Shown here: one piece after another, positions 8,552 through 16,756 of the stretch
Position numbering within the stretch: the stretch's first letter is position 1
How the letters are laid out: every line of letters starts with the position of its first letter
From: Lachnospiraceae bacterium
GTDB taxonomy: Bacteria > Bacillota > Clostridia > Lachnospirales > Lachnospiraceae
NCBI GenBank assembly: GCA_024680675.1
Contig: JAILBX010000025.1
Location: 1 to 36,031 of the forward strand
Reading direction: 5' to 3'
Length of the DNA: 36,031 nt
Position numbers and translations under genes: made by a program
Notes under the pieces: generated by a model
The model's database searches: none
Told to the model about the DNA's origin: nothing
The model's input: the letters and a program-made list of their open reading frames with translations, nothing else

Positions 8552-9567
8552 AAACAAGAAAGATGAACTCTAACACCGTACTGCTTCTTATAACCATTGC
8601 ACTTTTCTTTGTGCTTTATGGCGGTGGATGTATAGCATACAGTGGTAAAGGCTTTACCCATTTACAGACCTTCTTAAATATTCTTATCACGAATGCCGGT
8701 CTGATATGCGTGGCCTGCGGACTGACGGTAGTAATGCTTACGGCGGGAATAGATATTTCGGTCGGTTCACTGGTGGCTATGGACTGTATGATGCTGGCAG
8801 TTGGTATGGAAAAGGGCATAGGCGCAGTACCTATGTGTATTCTTATAATCGTTACAGGAGTTGTTTTTGGCCTGGTACAGGGATTCCTTATAGGCTATCT
8901 GAATATACAGCCCTTTATAGTAACAATGGCCGGTATGTTCTTTGGAAGAGGAATGACAGCAGTCATATGTTCAAAACAGGTTGCTATAACAGAAGCAATG
9001 AACTCTACCTTTTATTCCTGGGCCAATGCAAAGATCGTTCTTCCCTTTGGAGGTTATATGAACAATAAAGGTAAGTATATGGCGCCCTTTTTAAGGGTTG
9101 AGGTAGTTATAGCTCTTATAGTTCTTTTACTTACCTTCCTTATGCTCAGATACACTAAATTCGGCCGTGCTCTTTATGCGATCGGAGGAAGTGAGTCATC
9201 GGCGGTAATGATGGGACTTAATGTAAAAAGAACAAAAATGATGGCTTATGTGCTTTCTTCGGTTCTGACCTCAATTGGAGGAATCTGCTTCTGTCTGAAT
9301 ACCATGAGCGGTTCCGTTCAGCAGGCCTTGGGCTTTGAAATGGATGCCATTTCCTCAGCGGTTATCGGTGGTACTCTTTTAACAGGTGGAGTGGGTAATG
9401 TTATCGGTACCTTCTTTGGTGTCCTTATTAACGGAACAATATCATCCATAGTTAAGACTAACGGTAAGCTGGCAAGCTCCTGGCCTAACATTCTGACAGC
9501 GGCTTTATTGTTCCTCTTTATCGTTATTCAGAGTATTTTTGCTGCAGTAAGAGCAAAGAAAAAATAA
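8548..9567 (+). CDS. yjfF: CUT2 sugar ABC transporter permease 2 (YjfF-like)
   Basis: A 339-residue permease with the family signature GIDISVGSLVAMD and roughly ten hydrophobic segments. It overlaps the preceding permease by four bases and must be translated by coupling. Two non-identical permeases plus a double ATPase match the YtfR-YtfT-YjfF set better than ribose systems, which use one permease. The substrate is probably a furanose-form sugar (galactofuranose, arabinofuranose or fructose), inferred from family only. A second binding-protein gene follows after 31 bases. Confidence 0.92.
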   Translation: MKTRKMNSNTVLLLITIALFFVLYGGGCIAYSGKGFTHLQTFLNILITNAGLICVACGLTVVMLTAGIDISVGSLVAMDCMMLAVGMEKGIGAVPMCILIIVTGVVFGLVQGFLIGYLNIQPFIVTMAGMFFGRGMTAVICSKQVAITEAMNSTFYSWANAKIVLPFGGYMNNKGKYMAPFLRVEVVIALIVLLLTFLMLRYTKFGRALYAIGGSESSAVMMGLNVKRTKMMAYVLSSVLTSIGGICFCLNTMSGSVQQALGFEMDAISSAVIGGTLLTGGVGNVIGTFFGVLINGTISSIVKTNGKLASSWPNILTAALLFLFIVIQSIFAAVRAKKK

Positions 9568-9598
9568 TATTTTTATTTAGATAACAGGTGGGGCTTCT

Positions 9599-10735
9599 AT
9601 GGGGAAAAGGATAAAGGGCTTAAGGTATATATTTTCTTTTATATTATGTCTTGCATTAACTGCCTGCTCCCAAAACATCGGTTCTGATGCAATAAAGACA
9701 GTTGATACAAAGGGAGAAGAGAGTTTTAAGAGAATATCGGAGGAAAATGCTGACGAAAGGATAGTAAAAAATTCCGGGAGAGAGCTTACTATAGGCTTTT
9801 CACAGGTGGGAGAGGAGTCCGATTGGAGACTGGCTTCCATAAGGTCGGTAAAGGAGGCCTTTTCCAATAAAAACGGCTACAACCTTATTTATGATAATGC
9901 CCAGCAGAAGCAGGAAAACCAGATAAAGGCTGTAAGGGAATTTATTGATCAAAATGTTGATTATATCATAATAGATCCCATAACAGAGCTGGGTTGGGAA
10001 AACACTCTTAAGGAAGCCAGGGAGGCCCAGATACCTGTTGTAATAGTGGACAGAAATGTCCGGGTTACGGAAGAGGGTCTCTTAAAGGCCTGGATAGGAT
10101 CGGATTTTAAGCTGGAGGGTGATAAGGCCTGTGCGTGGCTTAAGAGCTTTCTTGATAACAATAAGCTGATAGGAAGGATGAACATTGCACATATTCAGGG
10201 TACAATAGATTCTTCCGCCCAGCTTGGCAGAACGGCTGCTTTGGATGAAGCCCTCTCAAAGTATAATAACTGGAGACTTATAGCAAGGGATAGCGGAGAC
10301 TTTACTCAGGCCAAGGGTAAAGAGATCATGAAAAAGTTTCTGAGCCGATGGGGATCAGAGATAAATATTGTTTTTTGCGAAAATGACAATGAGGCATTTG
10401 GAGCGATCGAGGCTATTGAAGAATACGGGAGAAAAGTCGGAAAGGATATCAGAAAGGGAGAAATTCTGGTGATATCCTTTGATTCCACAAGGATAGGCTT
10501 AAAGAAGACCCTGGAGGGTAAAATAGCCCTGAATGTGGAGTGTAATCCGGATTACGGTCCAAGTCTTACCCAAATTGTTATGGATATTGAGGAAGGCAAG
10601 ACAGTATCCAAGGATCTGTATCTTGAGGAAAATCTTTTTTCAACAGTAGACTCCATAAAGGATGTAAGGTTAGAATCAAAGACCTATCCTGTGACAATAG
10701 TTACTAAAGAGCTTATAGAATCGCGAAATTATTGA
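9599..10735 (+). CDS. Second YtfQ-like sugar-binding lipoprotein, possible sensor partner
   Basis: A 378-residue lipoprotein with lipobox LTAC (lipidated Cys23) and no Ala/Glu-rich linker. The binding domain opens LTIGFSQVGEESDWR and contains QQKQENQIKAVREF, IIIDPITELGW and VIVDRNV; this is closer to E. coli YtfQ in the QQKQENQIKAVR block than the first binding protein is. Codon use is ordinary (AGG/AGA, ATA), so it should be much less abundant than the protein at 4678. A low-level duplicate placed last in the operon could widen substrate range or present ligand to the YesM-type kinase, as XylFII does for LytS in Clostridium. The start is supported by GGTGGGG upstream of ATG 9599. Confidence 0.85.
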   Translation: MGKRIKGLRYIFSFILCLALTACSQNIGSDAIKTVDTKGEESFKRISEENADERIVKNSGRELTIGFSQVGEESDWRLASIRSVKEAFSNKNGYNLIYDNAQQKQENQIKAVREFIDQNVDYIIIDPITELGWENTLKEAREAQIPVVIVDRNVRVTEEGLLKAWIGSDFKLEGDKACAWLKSFLDNNKLIGRMNIAHIQGTIDSSAQLGRTAALDEALSKYNNWRLIARDSGDFTQAKGKEIMKKFLSRWGSEINIVFCENDNEAFGAIEAIEEYGRKVGKDIRKGEILVISFDSTRIGLKKTLEGKIALNVECNPDYGPSLTQIVMDIEEGKTVSKDLYLEENLFSTVDSIKDVRLESKTYPVTIVTKELIESRNY

Positions 10736-10772
10736 TAAAAAATTTTATCTTAAATTATTTTTAAATTTTCTA

Positions 10773-10802
10773 TTGACAAATCTTAGATACATAGTGTAGA
10801 CT
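10773..10802 (+). promoter_or_regulatory. Predicted promoter of asnB
   Basis: A consensus TTGACA (-35) is at 10773-10778 and TAGACT (-10, four of six matches) at 10797-10802, with 18-base spacing. Transcription would begin near 10808, only a few bases before the leader hairpin, so no second hairpin fits upstream in this transcript. Confidence 0.55.
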
Positions 10803-10811
10803 CATTCAAGT

Positions 10812-10827
10812 AAGACAAAGGCGTCTT
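10812..10827 (+). promoter_or_regulatory. ANTAR-type antiterminator hairpin in asnB leader
   Basis: AAGAC (10812-10816) pairs with GTCTT (10823-10827) around the six-base loop AAAGGC, which has A at loop position 1 and G at position 4, the hallmark of EutV/NasR-type ANTAR targets. Its 3' arm and part of its loop (10820-10827) are the 5' arm of the terminator, so the two folds exclude each other. No upstream partner hairpin was found between 10736 and 10811. Confidence 0.7.
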
Positions 10828-10856
10828 GGAGACAATCTCCGAGACGCCTTTTTTTT
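10820..10856 (+). terminator. Leader terminator (attenuator) before asnB
   Basis: GGCGTCTTGGAGA (10820-10832) pairs with TCTCCGAGACGCC (10836-10848) over 13 bp with one G-T pair, loop CAA, followed by eight T (10849-10856). It lies downstream of the predicted promoter and 32 bases before the asnB start, so it must be overcome for asnB to be transcribed. The outer stem and T run are almost identical to those before gltB. Confidence 0.88.
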
Positions 10857-10888
10857 AATTCTAAAGCGGTAAACGGAGGTAAAGCAGA

Positions 10889-12541
10889 ATGTGTTCGATC
10901 ATTGGTTATTGTGGCGAAGGTGCAGCTGCAGAAGAGATAGCAGAAGCACTTTCGAAAACTGATTCAAGAGGTCCGGATGCCAGTCGTATTCTTGATACCG
11001 GCAAAGGATGGCTTGGATTTAACAGGTTATCTATTATGGGTTTAACAGAAGAGGGGATGCAGCCCTTTATGTACGGCAATAATAATACCTTAGCCTACAA
11101 TGATCAAAAGGATAATGAAAAGCTTTATAAATTGCCAAAGGATTGTGAGACAGCCATTGTATGTAACGGTGAGATATATGGATTCAGAAAATTAAAAAAA
11201 GATCTGTCCCAAAAAGGATACAGTTTTATAAGCGATTCGGATTGTGAGATCCTTCCGGCTCTTTACAGGGAATACGGAACGGATATGTTTGAAAAGCTGG
11301 ATGCCGAGTATGCACTGGTTATCTATGACAGGATAAATGATTCCTATATAGCAGCAAGAGATCCCATTGGTATCAGGCCCCTGTATTACGGCATAAGCAG
11401 TAAAGGAGTTTATTGTTTTGCTTCAGAGCCTAAAAACCTTTTAAAGCTGGTGGGTAAGATATATCCCTTCCCTCCCGGACATTATTTTAAGGACAATAAA
11501 TTCATAAAATACAGAGATATGTCAGAGGTTTCAAAGGTAATAGAGGATGATCTTGAAAAGGTATGTGAAAATATCCACGATCTGCTGGTTAAGGGAGTTG
11601 AAAAAAGACTTGATTCCGATACACCCGTAGGCTTCCTGCTTTCGGGAGGACTTGATTCCTCTTTGGTATGCGGTATCGCATCAAAGATGACTGATAAAGC
11701 GCTTAAGACCTATGCCATAGGAATGGATGTGGATGCCATTGATCTTAAATACGCCAAGGAGGTTGCAGAATATATAGGGTCTGAGCACCATGAGGTGATA
11801 ATAAGCAGGGAGGATGTTATTAAGGCTCTTCCCTTAGTCATAAAGGCTCTTGGAAGCTATGACATAACAACAATACGAGCTTCCATAGGAATGTATCTGG
11901 TCTGTAAGGCAATACATGAAGAATCCGATATCAGAGTCATAATGACAGGAGAGATATCAGATGAGATCTTCGGATACAAATATACGGATTTTGCTCCAAA
12001 TCCTGAGGAATTTCAGAAGGAAGCAAAAAAGAGGATAAAAGAAATACATATGTATGATGTATTAAGGGCTGACCGTTGTATCAGCGTAAATTCTCTGGAG
12101 GCAAGGGTGCCCTTTGGTGATCTGGATTTTGTGGATTATTGTATGGCTATAGATCCTGCAAAAAAAATGAATAAATACGGTAAGGGCAAGTACCTTTTGA
12201 GGCATGCCTTTGAAAAAGACAAGCTGATACCCGACTCCATATTATGGAGAGAAAAGGCTGCATTTTCAGATGCTGTGGGACATTCCCTTAAGGATGACCT
12301 GGCAGAATATGCAGAGGAAAGATATTCAGATGAGGAATTTTTAAAGGGTGTGGAAAAATATGAGCATGCAAAGCCCTTTACAAAGGAATCACTTTTATAC
12401 AGAGATATATTTGAAGAGTTTTATCCCGGACAGTCAGAAATGGTAAAGGACTTCTGGATGCCCAATAAAAACTGGGAAGGCTGCAATGTTAACGATCCTT
12501 CGGCAAGGGTATTGTCAAACTATGGAGACAGCGGCTGCTGA
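10889..12541 (+). CDS. asnB: Glutamine-hydrolysing asparagine synthetase
   Basis: A 550-residue enzyme converting aspartate, ATP and glutamine to asparagine and glutamate. The class II amidotransferase domain starts at nucleophile Cys2 (MCSIIGYCG), with FNRLSIM near 44-50, CNGEIYG at 92-98 and ARDPIGIRPLYYG around 156-168. The synthetase domain has the pyrophosphatase loop SGGLDSS at 252-258, and SLEARVPFGD further on. Length and order fit AsnB. GGAGG at 10875-10879 sets the start so that Cys2 becomes the N-terminus after Met removal. It is the first gene of the nitrogen island and sits behind an attenuator with an ANTAR-type hairpin. glnN follows after 85 bases with no terminator, so the two are probably cotranscribed. 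Confidence 0.95.
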   Translation: MCSIIGYCGEGAAAEEIAEALSKTDSRGPDASRILDTGKGWLGFNRLSIMGLTEEGMQPFMYGNNNTLAYNDQKDNEKLYKLPKDCETAIVCNGEIYGFRKLKKDLSQKGYSFISDSDCEILPALYREYGTDMFEKLDAEYALVIYDRINDSYIAARDPIGIRPLYYGISSKGVYCFASEPKNLLKLVGKIYPFPPGHYFKDNKFIKYRDMSEVSKVIEDDLEKVCENIHDLLVKGVEKRLDSDTPVGFLLSGGLDSSLVCGIASKMTDKALKTYAIGMDVDAIDLKYAKEVAEYIGSEHHEVIISREDVIKALPLVIKALGSYDITTIRASIGMYLVCKAIHEESDIRVIMTGEISDEIFGYKYTDFAPNPEEFQKEAKKRIKEIHMYDVLRADRCISVNSLEARVPFGDLDFVDYCMAIDPAKKMNKYGKGKYLLRHAFEKDKLIPDSILWREKAAFSDAVGHSLKDDLAEYAEERYSDEEFLKGVEKYEHAKPFTKESLLYRDIFEEFYPGQSEMVKDFWMPNKNWEGCNVNDPSARVLSNYGDSGC

Positions 12542-12626
12542 CAGTAGTATGAAGTACAGCAGGATTAAAATAAATACAAGGTAAATTTGTGCCATAAAAA
12601 ATAAAGCATAAAGGAGAGGAATAGCA

Positions 12627-14726
12627 ATGAGAAGAGAAAAGCTACCGGACATTTTTGGTTCAATGGTATTTGATGACAGAGTTATGAGATCAAGACTTTC
12701 TGAAAAGGTCTATAAGTCCCTTAAGAAAACGATCGATGAGAATGCAAAGCTTGATGAGGATGTTGCAAATGCTGTTGCAGAGGAGATGAGAGAATGGGCA
12801 TTGGAAAAGGGTGCTACACATTTTACTCATTGGTTTCAGCCTCTTACAGGCGTAACGGCTGAAAAGCACGACAGTTTTATCACACCATCTCCTGATGGCG
12901 GAGTGATAATGGAGTTTTCGGGAAAGGAGCTGATAAAGGGAGAGCCCGATGCCTCATCCTTTCCTTCGGGAGGCTTAAGAGCCACCTTTGAGGCCAGAGG
13001 TTATACAGCCTGGGATCCTACCTCCTATGCCTTTATAAAGGATCATACACTCTGTATTCCAACTGCCTTCTGTTCTTATTCGGGAGATGCTCTTGATAAA
13101 AAAACTCCCCTCTTAAGATCTATGCAGGCTCTTGATCGTCAGGCAAAAAGAATATTAAAGCTCTTTAAGGTTGATGCCAAATACGTAAGGACCAGTGTGG
13201 GACCTGAGCAGGAATACTTTCTTATAGACAGTGAAATGTATGAAAAAAGACCGGATCTTATCTATACGGGAAGAACCTTATTCGGGGCTATGCCGCCTAA
13301 GGGCCAGGAACTTGATGACCACTACTTTGGTGTTATAAAGCCAAGGGTTACAGCCTTTATGGAGGATCTGAATAATGAGCTGTGGAAGCTTGGTATCCTT
13401 GCAAAAACAGAGCATAATGAGGTTGCTCCCGCTCAGCATGAGCTGGCTCCCATATATTCAACAACAAATGTGGCAACAGATAATAACCAGCTTACTATGG
13501 AGATAATGCAGAAGGTGGCAAGAAAGCATGGAATGGTATGCCTGCTCCATGAAAAGCCCTTTGCCGGTGTGAACGGATCAGGAAAGCATAACAACTGGTC
13601 TATGGCAACGGATAGCGGAATGAACCTTCTTTCACCGGGAGAAACACCTTATGAGAATGCCCAGTTCCTTTTGTTCCTAAGCGCAGTAATTAAGGCTGTT
13701 GACGATTATCAGGATCTTTTAAGACTTTCGGTTGCTACTGCCGGAAATGATCACAGATTGGGAGCAAACGAGGCACCACCTGCCATCATTTCAATATTCC
13801 TTGGAGACGAGCTTACAGAGGTGCTTGAGGCAATAAAGAATGATAAGCCCTATAAGGGTAAGGAGAGGGAGCTTATGAAGCTTGGGGTTTCGGCCCTTCC
13901 GAGATTTTCAAAGGATACCACGGACAGAAACCGTACTTCACCCTTTGCCTTTACGGGTAATAAATTTGAATTCAGATCACTTGGATCCTCAAACAGCATA
14001 GCCTGCTGTAACATCATGCTAAACGCCGCAGTTGCGGAATCACTTAAGGAGTTTGCGGATGTCCTTGAAAAGGCTGATGATTTTGAAAATGCCCTTCATG
14101 ATCTTATAAAAAATACCATTAAGGAGCATGAGAGGATCCTCTTTAACGGAAACGGATATACAGAGGCCTGGGTAGAGGAGGCAACCAAGGTAAGAGGCTT
14201 GTCAAACCTGCGTACCACAGTGGATGCCATGCCTCATCTGCTGGATGAAAAAAATAAGACAATGCTTATGGCTCATAAGGTTTTCACTGAGTCAGAGCTT
14301 AAGTCAAGATGTGAGATAATGCTTGAAAACTACTGTAAAACAGTAAATATCGAAGGACATACCATGGTAGATATGGTAAGAAAGAACTACCTTCCGGCTA
14401 TAGAGGATTATCTTTATAATCTGGCAAAGACCACATCACTTATGAAATCGGTAAGCAGTAATGTAAAGTGTAATTATGAGATAACAACAATGGAGCGTTT
14501 ATCAGAGCTTACCGACTATATACTTGAAAGGGTAAAGGATCTTGAAGCTGCCCTGGAAGCCCTTAAAGAGTATGATGATATTTTAAAGACCGCAGAAGCT
14601 ATAAGAGATGATGTTATTCCAAAGATGGAGCATTTAAGAAAGCATGTGGATGAGGCGGAAATGCTTACCAGCGAAGACTGCTGGCCCTTCCCAAGCTATG
14701 GAAAGCTTTTGTTTTCGGTTTATTGA
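12627..14726 (+). CDS. glnN: Glutamine synthetase type III
   Basis: A 699-residue GSIII that makes glutamine from glutamate, ammonia and ATP; this is the ammonia-assimilating glutamine synthetase I trust in the window. Type III features include the size, the N-terminal block [23 protein letters not shown], the binding-loop motif [12 protein letters not shown] around residues 315-326, and [10 protein letters not shown] plus [10 protein letters not shown] around 433-452. The start is set by AAGGAGAGG at 12611-12619. Being downstream of the asnB attenuator, it probably shares that control. Its last coding bases contain a candidate ANTAR hairpin (14693-14708) for the amt leader. Confidence 0.96.
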   Translation: MRREKLPDIFGSMVFDDRVMRSRLSEKVYKSLKKTIDENAKLDEDVANAVAEEMREWALEKGATHFTHWFQPLTGVTAEKHDSFITPSPDGGVIMEFSGKELIKGEPDASSFPSGGLRATFEARGYTAWDPTSYAFIKDHTLCIPTAFCSYSGDALDKKTPLLRSMQALDRQAKRILKLFKVDAKYVRTSVGPEQEYFLIDSEMYEKRPDLIYTGRTLFGAMPPKGQELDDHYFGVIKPRVTAFMEDLNNELWKLGILAKTEHNEVAPAQHELAPIYSTTNVATDNNQLTMEIMQKVARKHGMVCLLHEKPFAGVNGSGKHNNWSMATDSGMNLLSPGETPYENAQFLLFLSAVIKAVDDYQDLLRLSVATAGNDHRLGANEAPPAIISIFLGDELTEVLEAIKNDKPYKGKERELMKLGVSALPRFSKDTTDRNRTSPFAFTGNKFEFRSLGSSNSIACCNIMLNAAVAESLKEFADVLEKADDFENALHDLIKNTIKEHERILFNGNGYTEAWVEEATKVRGLSNLRTTVDAMPHLLDEKNKTMLMAHKVFTESELKSRCEIMLENYCKTVNIEGHTMVDMVRKNYLPAIEDYLYNLAKTTSLMKSVSSNVKCNYEITTMERLSELTDYILERVKDLEAALEALKEYDDILKTAEAIRDDVIPKMEHLRKHVDEAEMLTSEDCWPFPSYGKLLFSVY
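14693..14708 (+). promoter_or_regulatory. Candidate first ANTAR hairpin for amt, inside the glnN 3' end
   Basis: AAGCT (14693-14697) pairs with AGCTT (14704-14708) around loop ATGGAA, with A at loop position 1 and G at position 4. It lies within the last codons of glnN and 62 bases before the second hairpin. A 5-bp stem with this loop can arise by chance, so it is listed as tentative. Confidence 0.35.
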
Positions 14727-14763
14727 TAAAGAAGGAATTAACAGTAAGGTTTTGTTTTGACGT

Positions 14764-14811
14764 AGTCATCCCACAATGGAGTGGATTCATTGCTGGGGTG
14801 ACTTTTATTTT
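14764..14811 (+). terminator. Attenuator between glnN and amt
   Basis: AGTCATCCC (14764-14772) pairs with GGGGTGACT (14795-14803), extended by CAATG/CATTG (14774-14778, 14788-14792) across a small bulge, and followed by TTTTATTTT. It should stop readthrough from glnN into amt unless opened. Confidence 0.75.
14771..14784 (+). promoter_or_regulatory. ANTAR-type hairpin overlapping the amt attenuator
   Basis: CCAC (14771-14774) pairs with GTGG (14781-14784) around loop AATGGA (A at position 1, G at position 4). The loop is nearly the same as AATGGC before gltB. The hairpin uses bases of the terminator's 5' arm, so the two structures compete. The stem is only 4 bp. Confidence 0.5.
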
Positions 14812-14876
14812 AGGCAAAATTGTGAAGAGCAGATATCATAGCAGATTCACATTTAGCAGAATAGGAGGAGATTAAT

Positions 14877-16649
14877 ATGACTGAGGAAATTTTAAAGGTT
14901 TTGGATGGAGAGGTATTTTCTGTCTGGTTTTTGATTGGCGCTGCATTTGTATTCTGGATGCAGGCAGGCTTTGCGATGTGTGAAGCGGGTTTTACCAGGG
15001 CTAAGAATGCCGGTAACATTATTATGAAGAACCTTATGGACTTCTGTATAGGAACTGTAATGTGGTTTATATGCGGTGCATCCTTTATGCTTGGAGAAAA
15101 CATTCTAAATGGTTTTATGGGTGGATTTTCCTTTGATGTATTTACTGATTACAGTAACTTTAACTATTCGGCCTTTGTTTTCAACCTGGTATTTTGTGCC
15201 ACAACAGCCACTATAGTATCGGGATCAATGGCAGAAAGAACAAAGTTTTCAAGCTATTGTATTTATTCCGCCATCATATCCGCTATAATCTATCCCATTG
15301 AGGCTCATTGGACCTGGGGCGGCGGCTTCCTTGCACAGTGGGGATTCCATGATTATGCAGGTTCAAACTGCATACATATGGTAGGTGGTATCTGTGCCCT
15401 GATCGGTGCCTGGATGTTGGGGCCAAGGATCGGTAAATATGAAAGAAATAAAGCAGGTAAGGTTACAAAAGTAAATGCTTTCCCCGGGCATAACCTGGTT
15501 ATAGCTGCTCTTGGTGTATTTATCCTCTGGCTTGGATGGTACGGCTTTAACGGTGCGGCAGCAACTGATGTTCCCACTCTTGGATCTGTATTTTTAACAA
15601 CTACAGTAGCACCTGCTGTTGCAACAGTAGTATGTATGCTATTTACCTGGATCAAGTACGGTAAACCTGATGTTTCCATGTGTTTGAACGCATCCCTGGC
15701 AGGACTTGTGGCCATAACAGCTCCATGTGACGTAACAGACTGTCTTGGTGCAGCTATAATAGGTGCGGTTTCAGGTCTTTTGGTGGTATTTGGTATCTGG
15801 TTCAATGATTACGTAACTTTCATAGATGATCCTGTAGGTGCAGTTGCAGTTCATATGTTAAACGGAATATGGGGAACTATAGCAGTAGGTCTTTTTGCAA
15901 CAAGCTCTGCTCCCGGATTTGCATTAGCAGGTATAAAGGAAGGATTATTCTATGGCGGCGGTGTTGAACAGCTTATAAAACAGCTTGGCGGAATGGCCAT
16001 AACAGCCTTATGGACAGTAGTTATGATAATTATAACCTTTTGGGTAATAAAGAAAACTATAGGCTTAAGGGTTGCGGAGGAAGAGGAGCTTGAAGGTCTT
16101 GATGTTAAAGAGCATGGTCTTACTTCAGCATATGCAGGCTTTTCAATAATGGATATAAGCGGAGCTGTAATGTCTGAAAACGAGAATACAAGCATTGGTA
16201 TCGGAGAGTATGAAATGGCCAGTGAGGCTCAGAGAAGAGCTTCCGTACCGGTTGAAAACCATGCAGAGGCAGTAAAGGGAAGCAGCTTATATACAGGTAT
16301 AAACAAGGTTGTTATAATCACCAAGCTGTCAAGATATGACAAGATTAAGAGAGCCTTGAATGAATTGGGTGTGACCGGTATAACAGTTACCCAGGTTACA
16401 GGATGCGGTATTCAAAAGGGTGCCGGCCAGATGTACAGAGGTGTTGAAATGGATATGACCTTACTGCCCAAGATCAAACTTGAGGTTGTAGTAAGTAAGA
16501 TACCGGTTGACAGTGTAATTGAAGTGGCTAAGAAAACCTTGTATACAGGAAAGATCGGAGATGGAAAGATCTTTGTATATCCTGTCAGCAAGGTGGTTAA
16601 GATCCGTACAGGTGAGGAAAACTTTGATGCATTACAGGATGTGGAGTAA
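14877..16649 (+). CDS. amt: Ammonium transporter fused to a PII (GlnK) signalling domain
   Basis: A 590-residue fusion. Residues 10-400 are an Amt/Rh channel with about eleven membrane segments and the paired pore histidines His167 (NCIHMVGG) and His326 (AVHMLNG). A polar linker of about 75 residues leads to a complete PII domain starting near residue 475. The PII part keeps VTGCGIQKG, the T-loop LYRG-equivalent MYRGVE, the nucleotide-binding TGKIGDGKIFV and KIRTGE; the T-loop Tyr used for uridylylation in enteric bacteria (Tyr51) is Met here. Free GlnK normally binds and blocks AmtB when glutamine is high; in the fusion the regulator is always present at the channel. The start is set by AGGAGGAG (14863-14870). 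Expression should depend on opening the attenuator upstream. Confidence 0.95.
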   Translation: MTEEILKVLDGEVFSVWFLIGAAFVFWMQAGFAMCEAGFTRAKNAGNIIMKNLMDFCIGTVMWFICGASFMLGENILNGFMGGFSFDVFTDYSNFNYSAFVFNLVFCATTATIVSGSMAERTKFSSYCIYSAIISAIIYPIEAHWTWGGGFLAQWGFHDYAGSNCIHMVGGICALIGAWMLGPRIGKYERNKAGKVTKVNAFPGHNLVIAALGVFILWLGWYGFNGAAATDVPTLGSVFLTTTVAPAVATVVCMLFTWIKYGKPDVSMCLNASLAGLVAITAPCDVTDCLGAAIIGAVSGLLVVFGIWFNDYVTFIDDPVGAVAVHMLNGIWGTIAVGLFATSSAPGFALAGIKEGLFYGGGVEQLIKQLGGMAITALWTVVMIIITFWVIKKTIGLRVAEEEELEGLDVKEHGLTSAYAGFSIMDISGAVMSENENTSIGIGEYEMASEAQRRASVPVENHAEAVKGSSLYTGINKVVIITKLSRYDKIKRALNELGVTGITVTQVTGCGIQKGAGQMYRGVEMDMTLLPKIKLEVVVSKIPVDSVIEVAKKTLYTGKIGDGKIFVYPVSKVVKIRTGEENFDALQDVE

Positions 16650-16691
16650 GGATCTTAAGCCGCTTTTCAATTAAATATTTACCCCCTAACG

Positions 16692-16722
16692 GGCAAAGTC
16701 CTTCCTTGAGGAGGACTTTGCC
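16692..16722 (+). repeat. Strong inverted repeat in the purF leader
   Basis: GGCAAAGTCCTTC (16692-16704) pairs with GAGGACTTTGCC-type sequence ending at 16722, giving about 13 bp around a short loop. No T run follows, so it is not a convincing terminator, and its loop does not fit the ANTAR pattern. It may be an mRNA-processing or stabilising hairpin, or an operator, between amt and purF. Confidence 0.55.
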
Positions 16723-16756
16723 TAAATGTGCGTATATAAGCAGAAAGGAAAAGGTA

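Noticed and set aside
8706-9068. 120-residue overlapping frame inside the second permease gene
   Set aside because: Shadow of a well-supported permease in another frame; Tyr/Gly/Arg-rich composition is typical of a frame-shifted membrane protein gene.
10734-10752. GATAAAA/TTTTATC palindrome after the second binding protein as a terminator
   Set aside because: Pure AT stem with almost no loop and no clean T run; the following sequence is simply AT-rich promoter DNA.
15353-15805. 150-residue minus-strand frame inside amt
   Set aside because: Antisense of a conserved membrane protein, no ribosome binding site and low-complexity Pro/Thr/Ala composition.
16706-16756. In-frame TTG extension of purF by 17 residues
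   Set aside because: It begins in the leader hairpin, has no ribosome binding site, and would displace the propeptide length seen in PurF; ATG 16757 is well supported.
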